This document shows positions 19,494 to 28,145 of a stretch of DNA of 64,000 bases, one piece after another; positions within the stretch are counted from its first letter, which is position 1; each line of letters begins with the position of its first letter. This DNA is from Mycolicibacterium aurum (GTDB lineage Bacteria; Actinomycetota; Actinomycetes; Mycobacteriales; Mycobacteriaceae): NCBI GenBank assembly GCA_900078775.1, contig LT549889.1, positions 682,001-746,000 of the forward strand. Reading direction: 5' to 3'. The notes under the pieces are model-generated. The model was given only the letters and a program-made list of their open reading frames with translations. It was not told the DNA's origin and made no database searches. The translations under genes and the position numbers were made by a program.

Positions 19494-20407
19494 TCAGCCG
19501 AACAGGCGCTGCGCGTTATCCCGGGTCCGGGCAGCCAGATTCGGATCGACCTGGGCGGTGTTCTTCGCCACGAACGGGGCCGGTGCGAAGGGGATGTCGC
19601 TGCCGTAGAGCAGCCGGTCGGTGCCCACCACCTCGGCGGCCAGCTGCAGTGCCTCCGGGGAGGCCGACAGTGCGACGTCGTAGTAGAACCGGCGCAGCTG
19701 ATCGTGCACCGGTTCGCGGCGGCCGCCGCCGGCGGACGGGAACTCGTCGAGCATGGACAGCCGCCACGCCGCCCACGGCAGGGTGCCGCCCAGATGGGAG
19801 AGCACCAGTTTGAGGTTCGGGTACCGGGCCGGGGTTTCGGTGAGGATGAGCTCGGCGACCATGCGGGTGGTGTCGAAGGTGAACTCCAGCACCGGAGCCG
19901 GCAGCAGTAGCCGGGCGTCGGCCATCGCCGGCGGCAGATTGGGGTGCACGTGCACCACCGCGTGTCGGCGGTCCAGCTCGGCCAGTACCGGTTCGAACCA
20001 CCGGTCCCCGAGATAGCGGCCCTCGTAGTTGGTGAGCACCGCGACCCCGTCGAGGCGCAGAACATCCAGCGCATAAGTGATTTCGGCGAGTGCTGCGTCC
20101 ACGTCGGGCAGCGGTAACAGCGCGAACCCGCCCAGCGTGCCGGGATGGCGGGCACTCAGATCGGCCATGGTCTGATTGCAGGACCGGGCCAGCGCCGGAC
20201 GGTCGGCGGCCGGTACCGGGCCAGCGCCGGTGCGGACACCGACAGCACCGCCCGCTCGATGTGCAGCGTCTGCATCCGCTCCAGCATCGAGGTCTCGTCC
20301 CAGTCCGGTTGCGGGATGCCGCCGACCGAGCCGCCGGTGGCCGCGTCGACCGCCGCCCGGTAGTCCGGCGGGACGAGGTGCTGGTGGACGTCGATCAAAC
20401 CCGACAC
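19494..20407 (-). pseudogene. Amidohydrolase (ACMSD-like, amidohydrolase_2), frameshifted
   Basis: A metal-dependent amidohydrolase split by an apparent one-base loss. The N-terminal 60 residues (from GTG 20407) carry the HxH metal motif in DVHQHLVPP and read to SVSAPALA. The remaining 224 residues (from MADLSARHPG) carry HVHPN, LSHLGG and LYGSDIPF in another frame. Adding one C to the CCC run (GGG at 20218-20220 on the plus strand) restores continuous sequence reading APALAPVPAADRPALARS. Either a recent mutation or a sequence error explains it. It is divergent from an aldehyde dehydrogenase. Confidence 0.8.
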
Positions 20408-20416
20408 CCGGCCACC

Positions 20417-20430
20417 GTACCTTAAGGTAC
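20417..20430. promoter_or_regulatory. Perfect 14-bp palindrome, divergent promoter/operator
   Basis: GTACCTTAAGGTAC is its own reverse complement and sits in the 33-bp gap between divergent GTG starts at 20407 and 20441. Each strand contains TAAGGT, a fit to the TANNNT -10 consensus, at 12 bases from its own start codon. The palindrome could thus be a shared operator and two overlapping -10 boxes. Confidence 0.6.
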
Positions 20431-20440
20431 GTTCTGGCCT

Positions 20441-21910
20441 GTGGGGAATGACGCGCACGTCCTGATCGGCGGCCGCACGGTCGAGAGCCCGATGCACCCG
20501 GTGCACAACCCGGCCCGCGCCCAGCAGGTCGTGGGGGAGTCCGCGCTCGCCGATGCCGCGCTGGTGGACCGCGCGGTGGCCGCGGCCGCCGACGCGGCCC
20601 CGGGCTGGGCGGCGTTGACGGTGACCGAGCGCCGCGATGCGCTCAAGGCCGCGGCCGGTGCGGCACTGGAGGACTTCGAGAACCGGGCCCGGCTGCTCAC
20701 CAATGAGCAGGGCAAGGTGCTGTGGGAGTCCATGGTCGATCTGGCCGGGGCGCCCTATCTGCTGCGCGAATGCCGGCGACTGATCGAGCGGGTGGCCGAG
20801 GAACAGATCGTCGACGATGAGCGCGGCCGGTTCGTCCGGCGCCGCCGCCCGGTCGGGGTGGTCGCCGTCATCGTGCCGTGGAACTACCCGGTGTTGTTGG
20901 CGTTCAACAGCATTGCCCCGGCGCTGGCGGCCGGCGATACCGTCGTGGTCAAACCGTCCGAACTCGCGCCGCTGGCCCTGACGGCGGTGCTGCGGTCGGT
21001 GGCCGCCGCGCTCCCGGACGGGGTGATCAACGTCGTGCCCGGTGACGGCGCGCAGACCGGCCATGAGCTCGCGGCCCACCCGCTGGTGCGCCGGGTCATG
21101 TTCACCGGCGGCACCGCCGGCGGGCGCGAGGTGATGCGGGCCGCCGCCGACACCATCACCGGGGTCGGGCTAGAACTCGGTGGCAACGACCCGGCGCTGG
21201 TGCTGGAGTCGGCCGTCATCGACGAGAAGCTGGTCACCGCGCTGCGCAACTCGGCGTTCACCTGCTCCGGGCAGGTGTGCTTCGCCATCAAACGGATCTA
21301 TGTGCACCGCAGCCACTTCCGCGAACTGGTCGACGCGTTGTCCGCGGTCACCGATCAGCTCGCCGTCGGTGACGGGCTGGACCCGGCCAGCTCCATCGGC
21401 CCGTTGATCAGCGCCGCCGCCCGCGACCGGGTGCAGGCCCTGATCCGGGACAGCGCCGAGATCGGCGGCACCGTCACCGAATTGGGCCGCAAGGTCGACC
21501 CGGCCGGCTGGGAACACGGGCACTTCGTGCTGCCGCACCTGGTCACCGGCATCCCGCAACGGTCCCGGCTGGTGGCCGCCGAGCAGTTCGGCCCGGTGCT
21601 GCCGATCCTGGCGTTCGACACCGAGACCGAGGCGGTGGCGCTGGCCAACGACTCCGAATACGGTCTGGCCGCGTCGGTCTGGTCCCGCGACGATGAGCAC
21701 GCCTTCGAGGTGGCGCGCGGCATCGAGGCCGGCACGGTGTTCGTCAACGTGCACGCCGCCGGGGCGTCGGATCACACCACCCCGTTCGGCGGGGTCAAGC
21801 AGAGCGGCGTCGGCCGGATCAACGGCTGGGCCGGCATCGAGGAGCTGACCGAGACCCAGATGCTGATCCGCCGCGACGATGCGGCGAACCTGCCCGGGCC
21901 ACCGGCCTGA
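20441..21910 (+). CDS. NAD(P)-dependent aldehyde dehydrogenase
   Basis: A 489-residue aldehyde dehydrogenase of the usual length. VVAVIVPWNYPVLLAFNSI is the cofactor-binding entry, FTGGTAGGREV the glycine-rich turn, LELGGNDPALVLES contains the general-base Glu, and FTCSGQVCFAIKR contains the catalytic Cys. It oxidises an unknown aldehyde to an acid. Translation from GTG 20441 has a very short leader given the -10 box at 20423-20428. It is divergent from the amidohydrolase and convergent with the nitroreductase-like gene. Confidence 0.93.
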   Translation: MGNDAHVLIGGRTVESPMHPVHNPARAQQVVGESALADAALVDRAVAAAADAAPGWAALTVTERRDALKAAAGAALEDFENRARLLTNEQGKVLWESMVDLAGAPYLLRECRRLIERVAEEQIVDDERGRFVRRRRPVGVVAVIVPWNYPVLLAFNSIAPALAAGDTVVVKPSELAPLALTAVLRSVAAALPDGVINVVPGDGAQTGHELAAHPLVRRVMFTGGTAGGREVMRAAADTITGVGLELGGNDPALVLESAVIDEKLVTALRNSAFTCSGQVCFAIKRIYVHRSHFRELVDALSAVTDQLAVGDGLDPASSIGPLISAAARDRVQALIRDSAEIGGTVTELGRKVDPAGWEHGHFVLPHLVTGIPQRSRLVAAEQFGPVLPILAFDTETEAVALANDSEYGLAASVWSRDDEHAFEVARGIEAGTVFVNVHAAGASDHTTPFGGVKQSGVGRINGWAGIEELTETQMLIRRDDAANLPGPPA

Positions 21911-22297
21911 TCAGTCGGCCAACTCCACCCGCACGGTCAGCAGGTTCGTCCCGAAGGTGCGGACACCGAAGTTGTTGACCCGTGGCAGATTCTGCATTCG
22001 TGCCCACGGGTCGTCCTCGGGCATCAGATGCGCGGTGCCGCGGTGCCAGCGTCCGTGCAGCCGCAACCGGACGTTCGGGTCGGCCATGATGTTGCGGATG
22101 TACTGGGACCGGTCGCCGAACTCGGAGACGAACCAGAAGGTGTCGCCGACCCGCCGGCCGCCGATCGGTGTGCTGCGCGGCCGCCCGGACGTGCGGCCCG
22201 TCGTCTCCAGCAGGGTCTGGAACGGCAGCCGTCGGGTGACCTTGTTGTAGTGGTGCTGGAAGCGCAGCACCACGGCGTCCCGCACCGACGAGGCCAT
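21911..22297 (-). CDS. Deazaflavin (F420)-dependent nitroreductase-family protein
   Basis: A 128-residue split-beta-barrel protein of the Ddn-like family, members of which use F420H2 or act on quinones. The hallmark TLLETTGRTSGRPRSTPIGG and the segment DPNVRLRLHGRWHRG are present. Its ATG overlaps the upstream monooxygenase stop (TGATG), so it is cotranscribed and may recycle or reduce a product of that enzyme. Mycobacteria have many paralogues, so the substrate is unassigned. Confidence 0.85.
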   Translation of the reverse strand: MASSVRDAVVLRFQHHYNKVTRRLPFQTLLETTGRTSGRPRSTPIGGRRVGDTFWFVSEFGDRSQYIRNIMADPNVRLRLHGRWHRGTAHLMPEDDPWARMQNLPRVNNFGVRTFGTNLLTVRVELAD

Positions 22298-23460
22298 CAG
22301 ATCATCGAGGTGAACGGGATCTTGAGCCCCAGCGCCAGCGCCCCGGCCAGTTCCCGGCTGGTGTCGTAGTCGAACACCACGTGCCCGGACAGCACGTCGA
22401 CGTCGCGCTTGAACCGCTGCATGGGGCTGGACAGGAAGTGGATGCTGGCCCCGCCGGCGCCCATCAGTTCGCCGATCACGGCCCGCGATTCGGCCACGAT
22501 GTGCGCGGCGGTCAGCCGGGCCTGCGCGCGGACCGGCTTGGCCACCGGGCTCCCGGCGGCGACGATTCCTTCTATCTCTGCGACGGTGTCGGCCAGCAGG
22601 GCGTTCAGCGCGCGCAGCCGGACCTGGGCGCCGGCCAGGTGCGCCTGCGCGATCGGCTTGTCCTTCTGCATGACGCCCTCGTACGCCAGCACCCGTTCGG
22701 CGAGCCGGTCGGCGTACATCGCGGTGACCCGTTCCGCACTGCCGAGGGCGGGCATCGCGGCCAGCAGCGCCAGCGCGGGCACCATCGGCCAGCGGTAGGT
22801 GGCGCTGTCGTGCAGCGCCGCACCCGGGGCGCTGCCGGAGTAGATGTCGAGCACGTTGACCAGGCGGTGCTGCGGCACGAAGACATCGGTGGCGACGACG
22901 TCGTTGGAGCCGGTGGCGCGCATGCCGTCGGTGTGCCAGACGTCCTCGACGGTGACGTCCTCGATGGGCAGCAGGGCCAGCGCGGGGTAGATACCGTTAT
23001 CCGGGCCGCACAGCGCGGCGACGAACACCCAGTTGCCGTGCATCACGCCGGTGGCCCAGGACCAGCGCCCGGTGATCCGGACGCCGCCGTCGGCGGGCAG
23101 GCCGCGCCCGGTCGGGGCGAGCGGGGCCGGTGCCAGGAACGGGGTGCTGCCGAAGGCCTCCTGCTGGGCCTGCTCGCTGAACAGCGCCAGGAACCAGTTG
23201 TGCAGGGCGAGGAAGCCGATGGTCCAGGCGCTGGAGGTGCAGCCGTGGGCCATCCGGCGGACCGGGTCGAGCAGGGCGGGGAAGGGGGCCTCCAGGCCGC
23301 CGTAGCGGGCCGGCTTCAACAGGTCGGTGAACCCGGACGCGGTCAGGTCGGCGACGGTGGCGTCGGGCATGCGGCGCAGTTCCTCGGCCTCGGCGGCGCG
23401 CTGGGCCAGTGCGGCCACGAACTCATCGGTCACCAGGGTGGGGGCGTCGATCGTCGGCAT
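22297..23460 (-). CDS. Acyl-CoA-dehydrogenase-fold flavin monooxygenase (HsaA-like)
   Basis: A 387-residue protein of the acyl-CoA dehydrogenase superfamily in the branch of group D flavin-dependent hydroxylases (HsaA / HpaB-type oxygenase component). Supporting segments are LKPARYGGLEAPFPALLDPV, GCTSSAWTIGFLALHNWFLA, GRWSWATGVMHGNWVF and the C-terminal IHFLSSPMQRFKRDVD. Such enzymes need reduced flavin from a reductase, not found next to it. It shares an operon with the nitroreductase-like gene and sits below a TetR gene and an inverted-repeat operator. Confidence 0.82.
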   Translation of the reverse strand: MPTIDAPTLVTDEFVAALAQRAAEAEELRRMPDATVADLTASGFTDLLKPARYGGLEAPFPALLDPVRRMAHGCTSSAWTIGFLALHNWFLALFSEQAQQEAFGSTPFLAPAPLAPTGRGLPADGGVRITGRWSWATGVMHGNWVFVAALCGPDNGIYPALALLPIEDVTVEDVWHTDGMRATGSNDVVATDVFVPQHRLVNVLDIYSGSAPGAALHDSATYRWPMVPALALLAAMPALGSAERVTAMYADRLAERVLAYEGVMQKDKPIAQAHLAGAQVRLRALNALLADTVAEIEGIVAAGSPVAKPVRAQARLTAAHIVAESRAVIGELMGAGGASIHFLSSPMQRFKRDVDVLSGHVVFDYDTSRELAGALALGLKIPFTSMI

Positions 23461-23471
23461 GGCGCGAAGGT

Positions 23472-23490
23472 ACCATACTTTTTAGTATGG
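23472..23490 (-). promoter_or_regulatory. Inverted-repeat operator overlapping a -10 box
   Basis: CCATACT-TTTT-AGTATGG (23473-23490) has two perfect 7-base arms. On the minus strand the right arm forms TATGGT (23472-23477), a -10 match 11 bases before the monooxygenase ATG. The TetR gene immediately upstream is the obvious candidate repressor. Confidence 0.6.
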
Positions 23491-23494
23491 AAGC

Positions 23495-24061
23495 TCAGCG
23501 GGCGAGCATCAGATCGAGGAAACGCTCGCTCTGGGCGGCCTGGCGCGGATCCGGGGTCCGGCCGGAGAGATGAAGGAATCCGATGCCCACCGCAAACGTC
23601 GCGTTCGCGCGCAGTTCGGCGTCCTCGGCGTCGAAGCCGTAGTCCTCGAACGCGGTGCGTACCGCGGCCAATACCTGCCGGTCAGCGGAGCGCACGCTCT
23701 CGGCGACGGTCTCGTCGGTGCGGGCCCATTCCCGCATGGCCCGCTCCAGCGTCCAGTGCCGGGGACTGACCAGGGAGGCCATCATCTGGGCCAGCCGCTC
23801 GCGCGGCGGCAGGTCGCCGACGGCCTCCAGCTGGCTGCGGTCCTCGTCGCGCAGATCCCGCCAGCCCTGCACCAGAGCGGCCCGATAGCTGGGCATCCCG
23901 TCGAAATGCCAATAAAAGCTGCCCTTGGTGACGTTCAGGCGGGCGCACAGCCGGTCGATTTTGAGTGTTTTCAGGCCCTCCTCAGCGAGGATCGTATAAC
24001 CGGCCTGGAGCCAATCGTCAATGGTCAGGCGGTTGCCGGACGAGGATCGGGCGGGCGACAT
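23495..24061 (-). CDS. TetR/AcrR-family regulator
   Basis: A 188-residue repressor. The N-terminal DNA-binding domain reads ILAEEGLKTLKIDRLCARLN then VTKGSFYWHFDG, the TetR recognition helix. The C-terminal half resembles the QacR/AcrR ligand domain. The start at 24061 (MSPARSSSGN) is the first ATG before the domain. It lies 33 bases upstream of, and on the same strand as, the flavin monooxygenase gene, with a perfect inverted repeat between them, so it probably controls that pair. Confidence 0.88.
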   Translation of the reverse strand: MSPARSSSGNRLTIDDWLQAGYTILAEEGLKTLKIDRLCARLNVTKGSFYWHFDGMPSYRAALVQGWRDLRDEDRSQLEAVGDLPPRERLAQMMASLVSPRHWTLERAMREWARTDETVAESVRSADRQVLAAVRTAFEDYGFDAEDAELRANATFAVGIGFLHLSGRTPDPRQAAQSERFLDLMLAR

Positions 24062-24189
24062 GAGGGGCAGCCTACGGCGACGCGCCCGCCCCCTGGACTT
24101 TCTGTAGCACCAGATTGCGTGTTTTACTGCAAGTCGCGACAACTGAATTTCTCGGTCCGCTCCAGAATCCGAATCGACGAGCGGACGCG

Positions 24190-24221
24190 GATACCGCAGT
24201 GCAAAGAGGCACTGCGGTATC
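24190..24221 (+). other. Leader hairpin 1 upstream of antigen 85
   Basis: GATACCGCAGTGC, loop AAAGAG, GCACTGCGGTATC: a perfect 13-bp stem, 72 bases before the mycolyltransferase ATG. No T-run follows, so it is not a classical terminator. It could be a leader structure or an operator. Confidence 0.8.
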
Positions 24222-24224
24222 TCT

Positions 24225-24247
24225 CGGTGTTGGGTCCACCAACACCG
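24225..24247 (+). other. Leader hairpin 2 upstream of antigen 85
   Basis: CGGTGTTGG, loop GTCCA, CCAACACCG: a perfect 9-bp stem, 3 bases after hairpin 1. The pair occupies most of the space between the TetR gene and the fbp start (24293). No -10 box is obvious after the hairpins. Confidence 0.8.
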
Positions 24248-24274
24248 TGGGTCGGGCGGGACCGTGACGGATGA

Positions 24275-25261
<987 letters not shown>

Positions 25262-25275
25262 TCCAGAACCACCTG

Positions 25276-25310
25276 AAAATCCCCCGGGGCCTCGGCCCCG
25301 GGGGATTTTT
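25276..25310 (+). terminator. Rho-independent terminator after antigen 85
   Basis: AAAATCCCCCGGGGCC and GGCCCCGGGGGATTTT form a very strong stem with a two-base loop, ending in a T-run, 15 bases after the fbp stop. The flanking A-run makes it potentially bidirectional, serving the convergent FAD-monooxygenase gene too. Confidence 0.92.
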
Positions 25311-25327
25311 CGTGCGCGGTCCCGGAT

Positions 25328-26755
25328 TCAGATGCGGCTGGCCCGCAGCTGCCTCGCACTGCTGTGGGACCGGGGTGGACGCGGGCCGGGATTCCCCTCA
25401 TATCGCGGCCCGCGTCCGATCCCGTTGACCCGCGCCACACGGCCCACGAACGCGGGTCGGAGCAGGCGCAACGGGGAATCAAGCATTCCGGTCACCCGTA
25501 ACAGCGCGAGCGCGGTCACGGGATCGGTCTCGGCGGCCCGCATCACCCGGTCCAGGTAGGCGTTGGACAGCCGCATCGACAACGGACGCGGTCCCGGCAC
25601 CTCCGGCAGCGACAGATCCGAACCCACCGCGGTCTGCCAGGCCAGCCGCAGCTTGGCCGCCGAGGCGCGGAAGAACCGCTGCGGCAGGTCCCGGTCGCCG
25701 TAGCGCAGGCATTCGCGCAGCAGCGTCGACTCGACCGCCGCCACCGTCATGCCCTGCCCATAGATCGGGTTGAAGCTGCAGATCGCGTCCCCGAACACCA
25801 ACAGGCCCTGCGGGAAACGCTTCATCTTGTCGTAGCGCCGCCACCGGTTCGACGGCACCCGATAGTGCTCGACCTCACCGAGCGGGGTGGCCGCCCGGAC
25901 CGCCGTCAGCGCGTGCTCGGCAACGAATCCCTCACCCCAGGTGAGCATCTCGTCCCGGCTCGCGGGGGCCGGGCGGCCGGCGATCGAGCCCAGGGTCAGC
26001 ATCCAGGTGTCGTTCTCGTAGCGGACCAGCACCCAGGTCTTCGGCCGGTCCGCGGTGGGGAAGTAGGCGAAGAACATCTCGGGCAGGGCGCCGTCCGGGA
26101 TGTGCAGCTGCTGGCTGGCGTAGGCGAGTTTGACGACGAGTTCGTCCTCGGGCGGCCTGGTGTAACCCAACTCGTCGAGGAACACCGGGGTCCGCGAGCC
26201 GCGGCCGGTGGCGTCGACGACGAGGCTGGCCGGGATGGTGTGTTCGGTGCCCTGCGGGCGGTGGGTGACCCGCACCCCGGTGACGCGGTCGCCGCCGGGG
26301 GTGGCGGTCAGTGCGGTCACATCGTGCCCGTCGATCAGGGTCACGTTCGGCAGGGACTGGACCCGGCGCCGGATGGTGCGCTCCAGCAGAGGTCGGCTCG
26401 GGAAGTGCAGCGTGGACTCTTCGGTGGCCGGCGGATCGGTGCGGACGATCGGATGCCCGTTGAGCGACAGGCAGATGTTCGACAGCGTCCGGCCGGCGGA
26501 CAGTGAGGGGACGCCGTCGGCGGCCAGATCGTCGGCGAAGCCGGGGAACAGGTCGGCCAGCACCTGGGAGCTGCGCGCCAGCAGGACGTGCCCGTGCCGG
26601 CCCTGCGGCACCCCGCGGCGCGCGGCTGCCAGGTCGGTGAGCTCATCGCGCTCCACCAGGGTGACGTCGCAGTAGTGGTCGGCCAGTACCCGGGCGGCCA
26701 GCAGGCCGCCGATGCCCGCTCCCAGCACCACCGCGCGTTCGCCGATCAACTCCAT
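25328..26755 (-). CDS. FAD-dependent monooxygenase
   Basis: A 475-residue flavoprotein of the PHBH/squalene-epoxidase-like class. VVLGAGIGGLLAARVLADH is the N-terminal ADP-binding fold, LVVDATGRGSRTPVF the middle motif, and LVFGDAICSFNPIYGQGMTV the second FAD-binding motif. No membrane segment is evident. The substrate is unknown. The last 40 residues are basic and proline-rich. It stands alone with its own promoter and inverted repeat (26790-26806). Confidence 0.85.
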   Translation of the reverse strand: MELIGERAVVLGAGIGGLLAARVLADHYCDVTLVERDELTDLAAARRGVPQGRHGHVLLARSSQVLADLFPGFADDLAADGVPSLSAGRTLSNICLSLNGHPIVRTDPPATEESTLHFPSRPLLERTIRRRVQSLPNVTLIDGHDVTALTATPGGDRVTGVRVTHRPQGTEHTIPASLVVDATGRGSRTPVFLDELGYTRPPEDELVVKLAYASQQLHIPDGALPEMFFAYFPTADRPKTWVLVRYENDTWMLTLGSIAGRPAPASRDEMLTWGEGFVAEHALTAVRAATPLGEVEHYRVPSNRWRRYDKMKRFPQGLLVFGDAICSFNPIYGQGMTVAAVESTLLRECLRYGDRDLPQRFFRASAAKLRLAWQTAVGSDLSLPEVPGPRPLSMRLSNAYLDRVMRAAETDPVTALALLRVTGMLDSPLRLLRPAFVGRVARVNGIGRGPRYEGNPGPRPPRSHSSARQLRASRI

Positions 26756-26789
26756 GATCGGAGTCTGTGGGCCGGTGGGGCGGGGCCAT

Positions 26790-26806
26790 AGAGTAGGGCA
26801 CTACTC
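26790..26806 (-). promoter_or_regulatory. Inverted repeat overlapping a -10 box
   Basis: GAGTAG-GGCA-CTACTC has 6-base perfect arms. The minus strand reads TACTCT (26790-26795), a TANNNT match about 35 bases before the ATG at 26755. The layout repeats that of the other catabolic promoters in this region. Confidence 0.45.
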
Positions 26807-26845
26807 GATTTTGTGTTCGCTACGCAGTTCGCTGGGTGGCGAGCC

Positions 26846-26885
26846 GGTGAGGTGGTGCCGGCCCCCCGTACGGCGCCACCTCACC
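26846..26885 (-). terminator. Hairpin after fadE24
   Basis: GGTGAGGTGGTGCCG pairs with CGGCGCCACCTCACC (15 bp, one G-U) around a 10-base loop, 6 bases past the fadE24 stop. There is no T-run, as is common for mycobacterial terminators. Confidence 0.6.
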
Positions 26886-26891
26886 GCGGTC

Positions 26892-28106
26892 TCATTTCAG
26901 CTGGGCCGACGACAGACCCAGCAGTCGGCGGGCCACCACCAGCAGCTGGATCTGCTGGGTGCCCTCGAAGATGTCCAGGATCTTGGAGTCGCGGGCCCAC
27001 TTCTCCAGCAAGGTCTGCTCGGAGTAGCCGGCGGTGCCCGCCATCTCGACGGCCTTGAGGGTGATGTCGCTGGCCACCCGCGCGGCCTTGGCCTTGCCCA
27101 TCGAGGCTTCCTTGGAGTTCGGGATCTTGTTGTCGGCCTGCCAGGCCGAGCGCAGTGTGAGCAGGTACCCGGACTCCCAGTCGGCCTCCATGCGCAGGAA
27201 CTCCGCGGCCGGCGCGCTCTGCGCGTGCGCCGGCTTGTCGTAGGAGATCTCGATACCGGCCTCGGTGAGGATCACCCGCAACTCCTCCAAGGCGGCGCGG
27301 GCGACACCGACGGCCATCGCCGCCACGATCGGCCGGGTGTTGTCGAAGGTCTCCATGACCCCGCCGAACCCCTTGTCCACCTTGACTTCCGGATCGCCGA
27401 GCAGGTTCTCCTTGGGGATGCGCGCGTTCTCGAAGCGGATCACCGCGGTGTCGGAGGCCTTGATGCCCAGCTTGTGCTCGAGGCGTTCCACGGTGACGCC
27501 GGGGTGCTCGCGCGGGACGACGAACGACTTGATCGCCGCGCGGCCCAGCGACTTGTCCACCGTCGCCCACACCACGATGTGGGTGGCCCGGGAGCCGGCG
27601 GTGACGAAGATCTTCTCCCCGTTGATGACGTACTCGTCGCCGTCGAGGACCGCGGTGGTGGACACCGCCGCCGAGTCGGAGCCGAAGCTGGGCTCGGTGA
27701 TCGCCATCGCGGCCCACACCTTGCCGAAGCGCTCCAGCTGCTCCTTGGTGGCCACGCTGGAGATGGCGGCGTTGCCGAGGCCCTGATACGGGATCGACAG
27801 CAGCAGGGCGATGTCGCCCCAGCTGACCTCGAGGGCGTTCAGCAGCGCGGACATGTTGGCGCCGTTGACGTTTGTCGACTTGGCGTCGCCCTCGCGCCCG
27901 CCGACCGCGTCCGCGCCGGCGAAGGAGATGGTGTTGGCCTCCTGCAGGCCTTCGAACAGCTGGGCCAGGGTGTCCAGCTCGACGGGATAGGCGTGCTCGG
28001 CGAGGTCGTACTTGCGCGAGATCGGCCGGAGCATCTCCGCGGCGCCCTGGTGGCCCTTCTCGACGACCGCCCGCAGCTTGCGAGGCAGTTCCAGATTGAT
28101 TGCCAT
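26892..28106 (-). CDS. fadE24: Acyl-CoA dehydrogenase FadE24
   Basis: A 404-residue FAD-dependent acyl-CoA dehydrogenase. Motifs: AMAITEPSFGSDSAAVSTTA (FAD loop), YVINGEKIFVTAGSRATHIV, and DIFEGTQQIQLLVVARRLLG at the C-terminus. Order and similarity match M. tuberculosis Rv3139, part of the fadE24-fadE23 pair linked to beta-oxidation and induced by cell-wall drugs. It follows fadE23 by 39 bases, and the two probably form a heteromeric enzyme as other paired mycobacterial FadEs do (an inference). Confidence 0.92.
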   Translation of the reverse strand: MAINLELPRKLRAVVEKGHQGAAEMLRPISRKYDLAEHAYPVELDTLAQLFEGLQEANTISFAGADAVGGREGDAKSTNVNGANMSALLNALEVSWGDIALLLSIPYQGLGNAAISSVATKEQLERFGKVWAAMAITEPSFGSDSAAVSTTAVLDGDEYVINGEKIFVTAGSRATHIVVWATVDKSLGRAAIKSFVVPREHPGVTVERLEHKLGIKASDTAVIRFENARIPKENLLGDPEVKVDKGFGGVMETFDNTRPIVAAMAVGVARAALEELRVILTEAGIEISYDKPAHAQSAPAAEFLRMEADWESGYLLTLRSAWQADNKIPNSKEASMGKAKAARVASDITLKAVEMAGTAGYSEQTLLEKWARDSKILDIFEGTQQIQLLVVARRLLGLSSAQLK

Positions 28107-28145
28107 GACTGGGTTTTCCGTTTCTGTGAGGCTAGAGGACGCCGG

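Noticed and set aside
24190..24247. Intrinsic terminator pair upstream of fbp
   Set aside because: No T-run follows either stem in either direction, and the TetR gene upstream is on the opposite strand, so no transcript obviously needs ending here.
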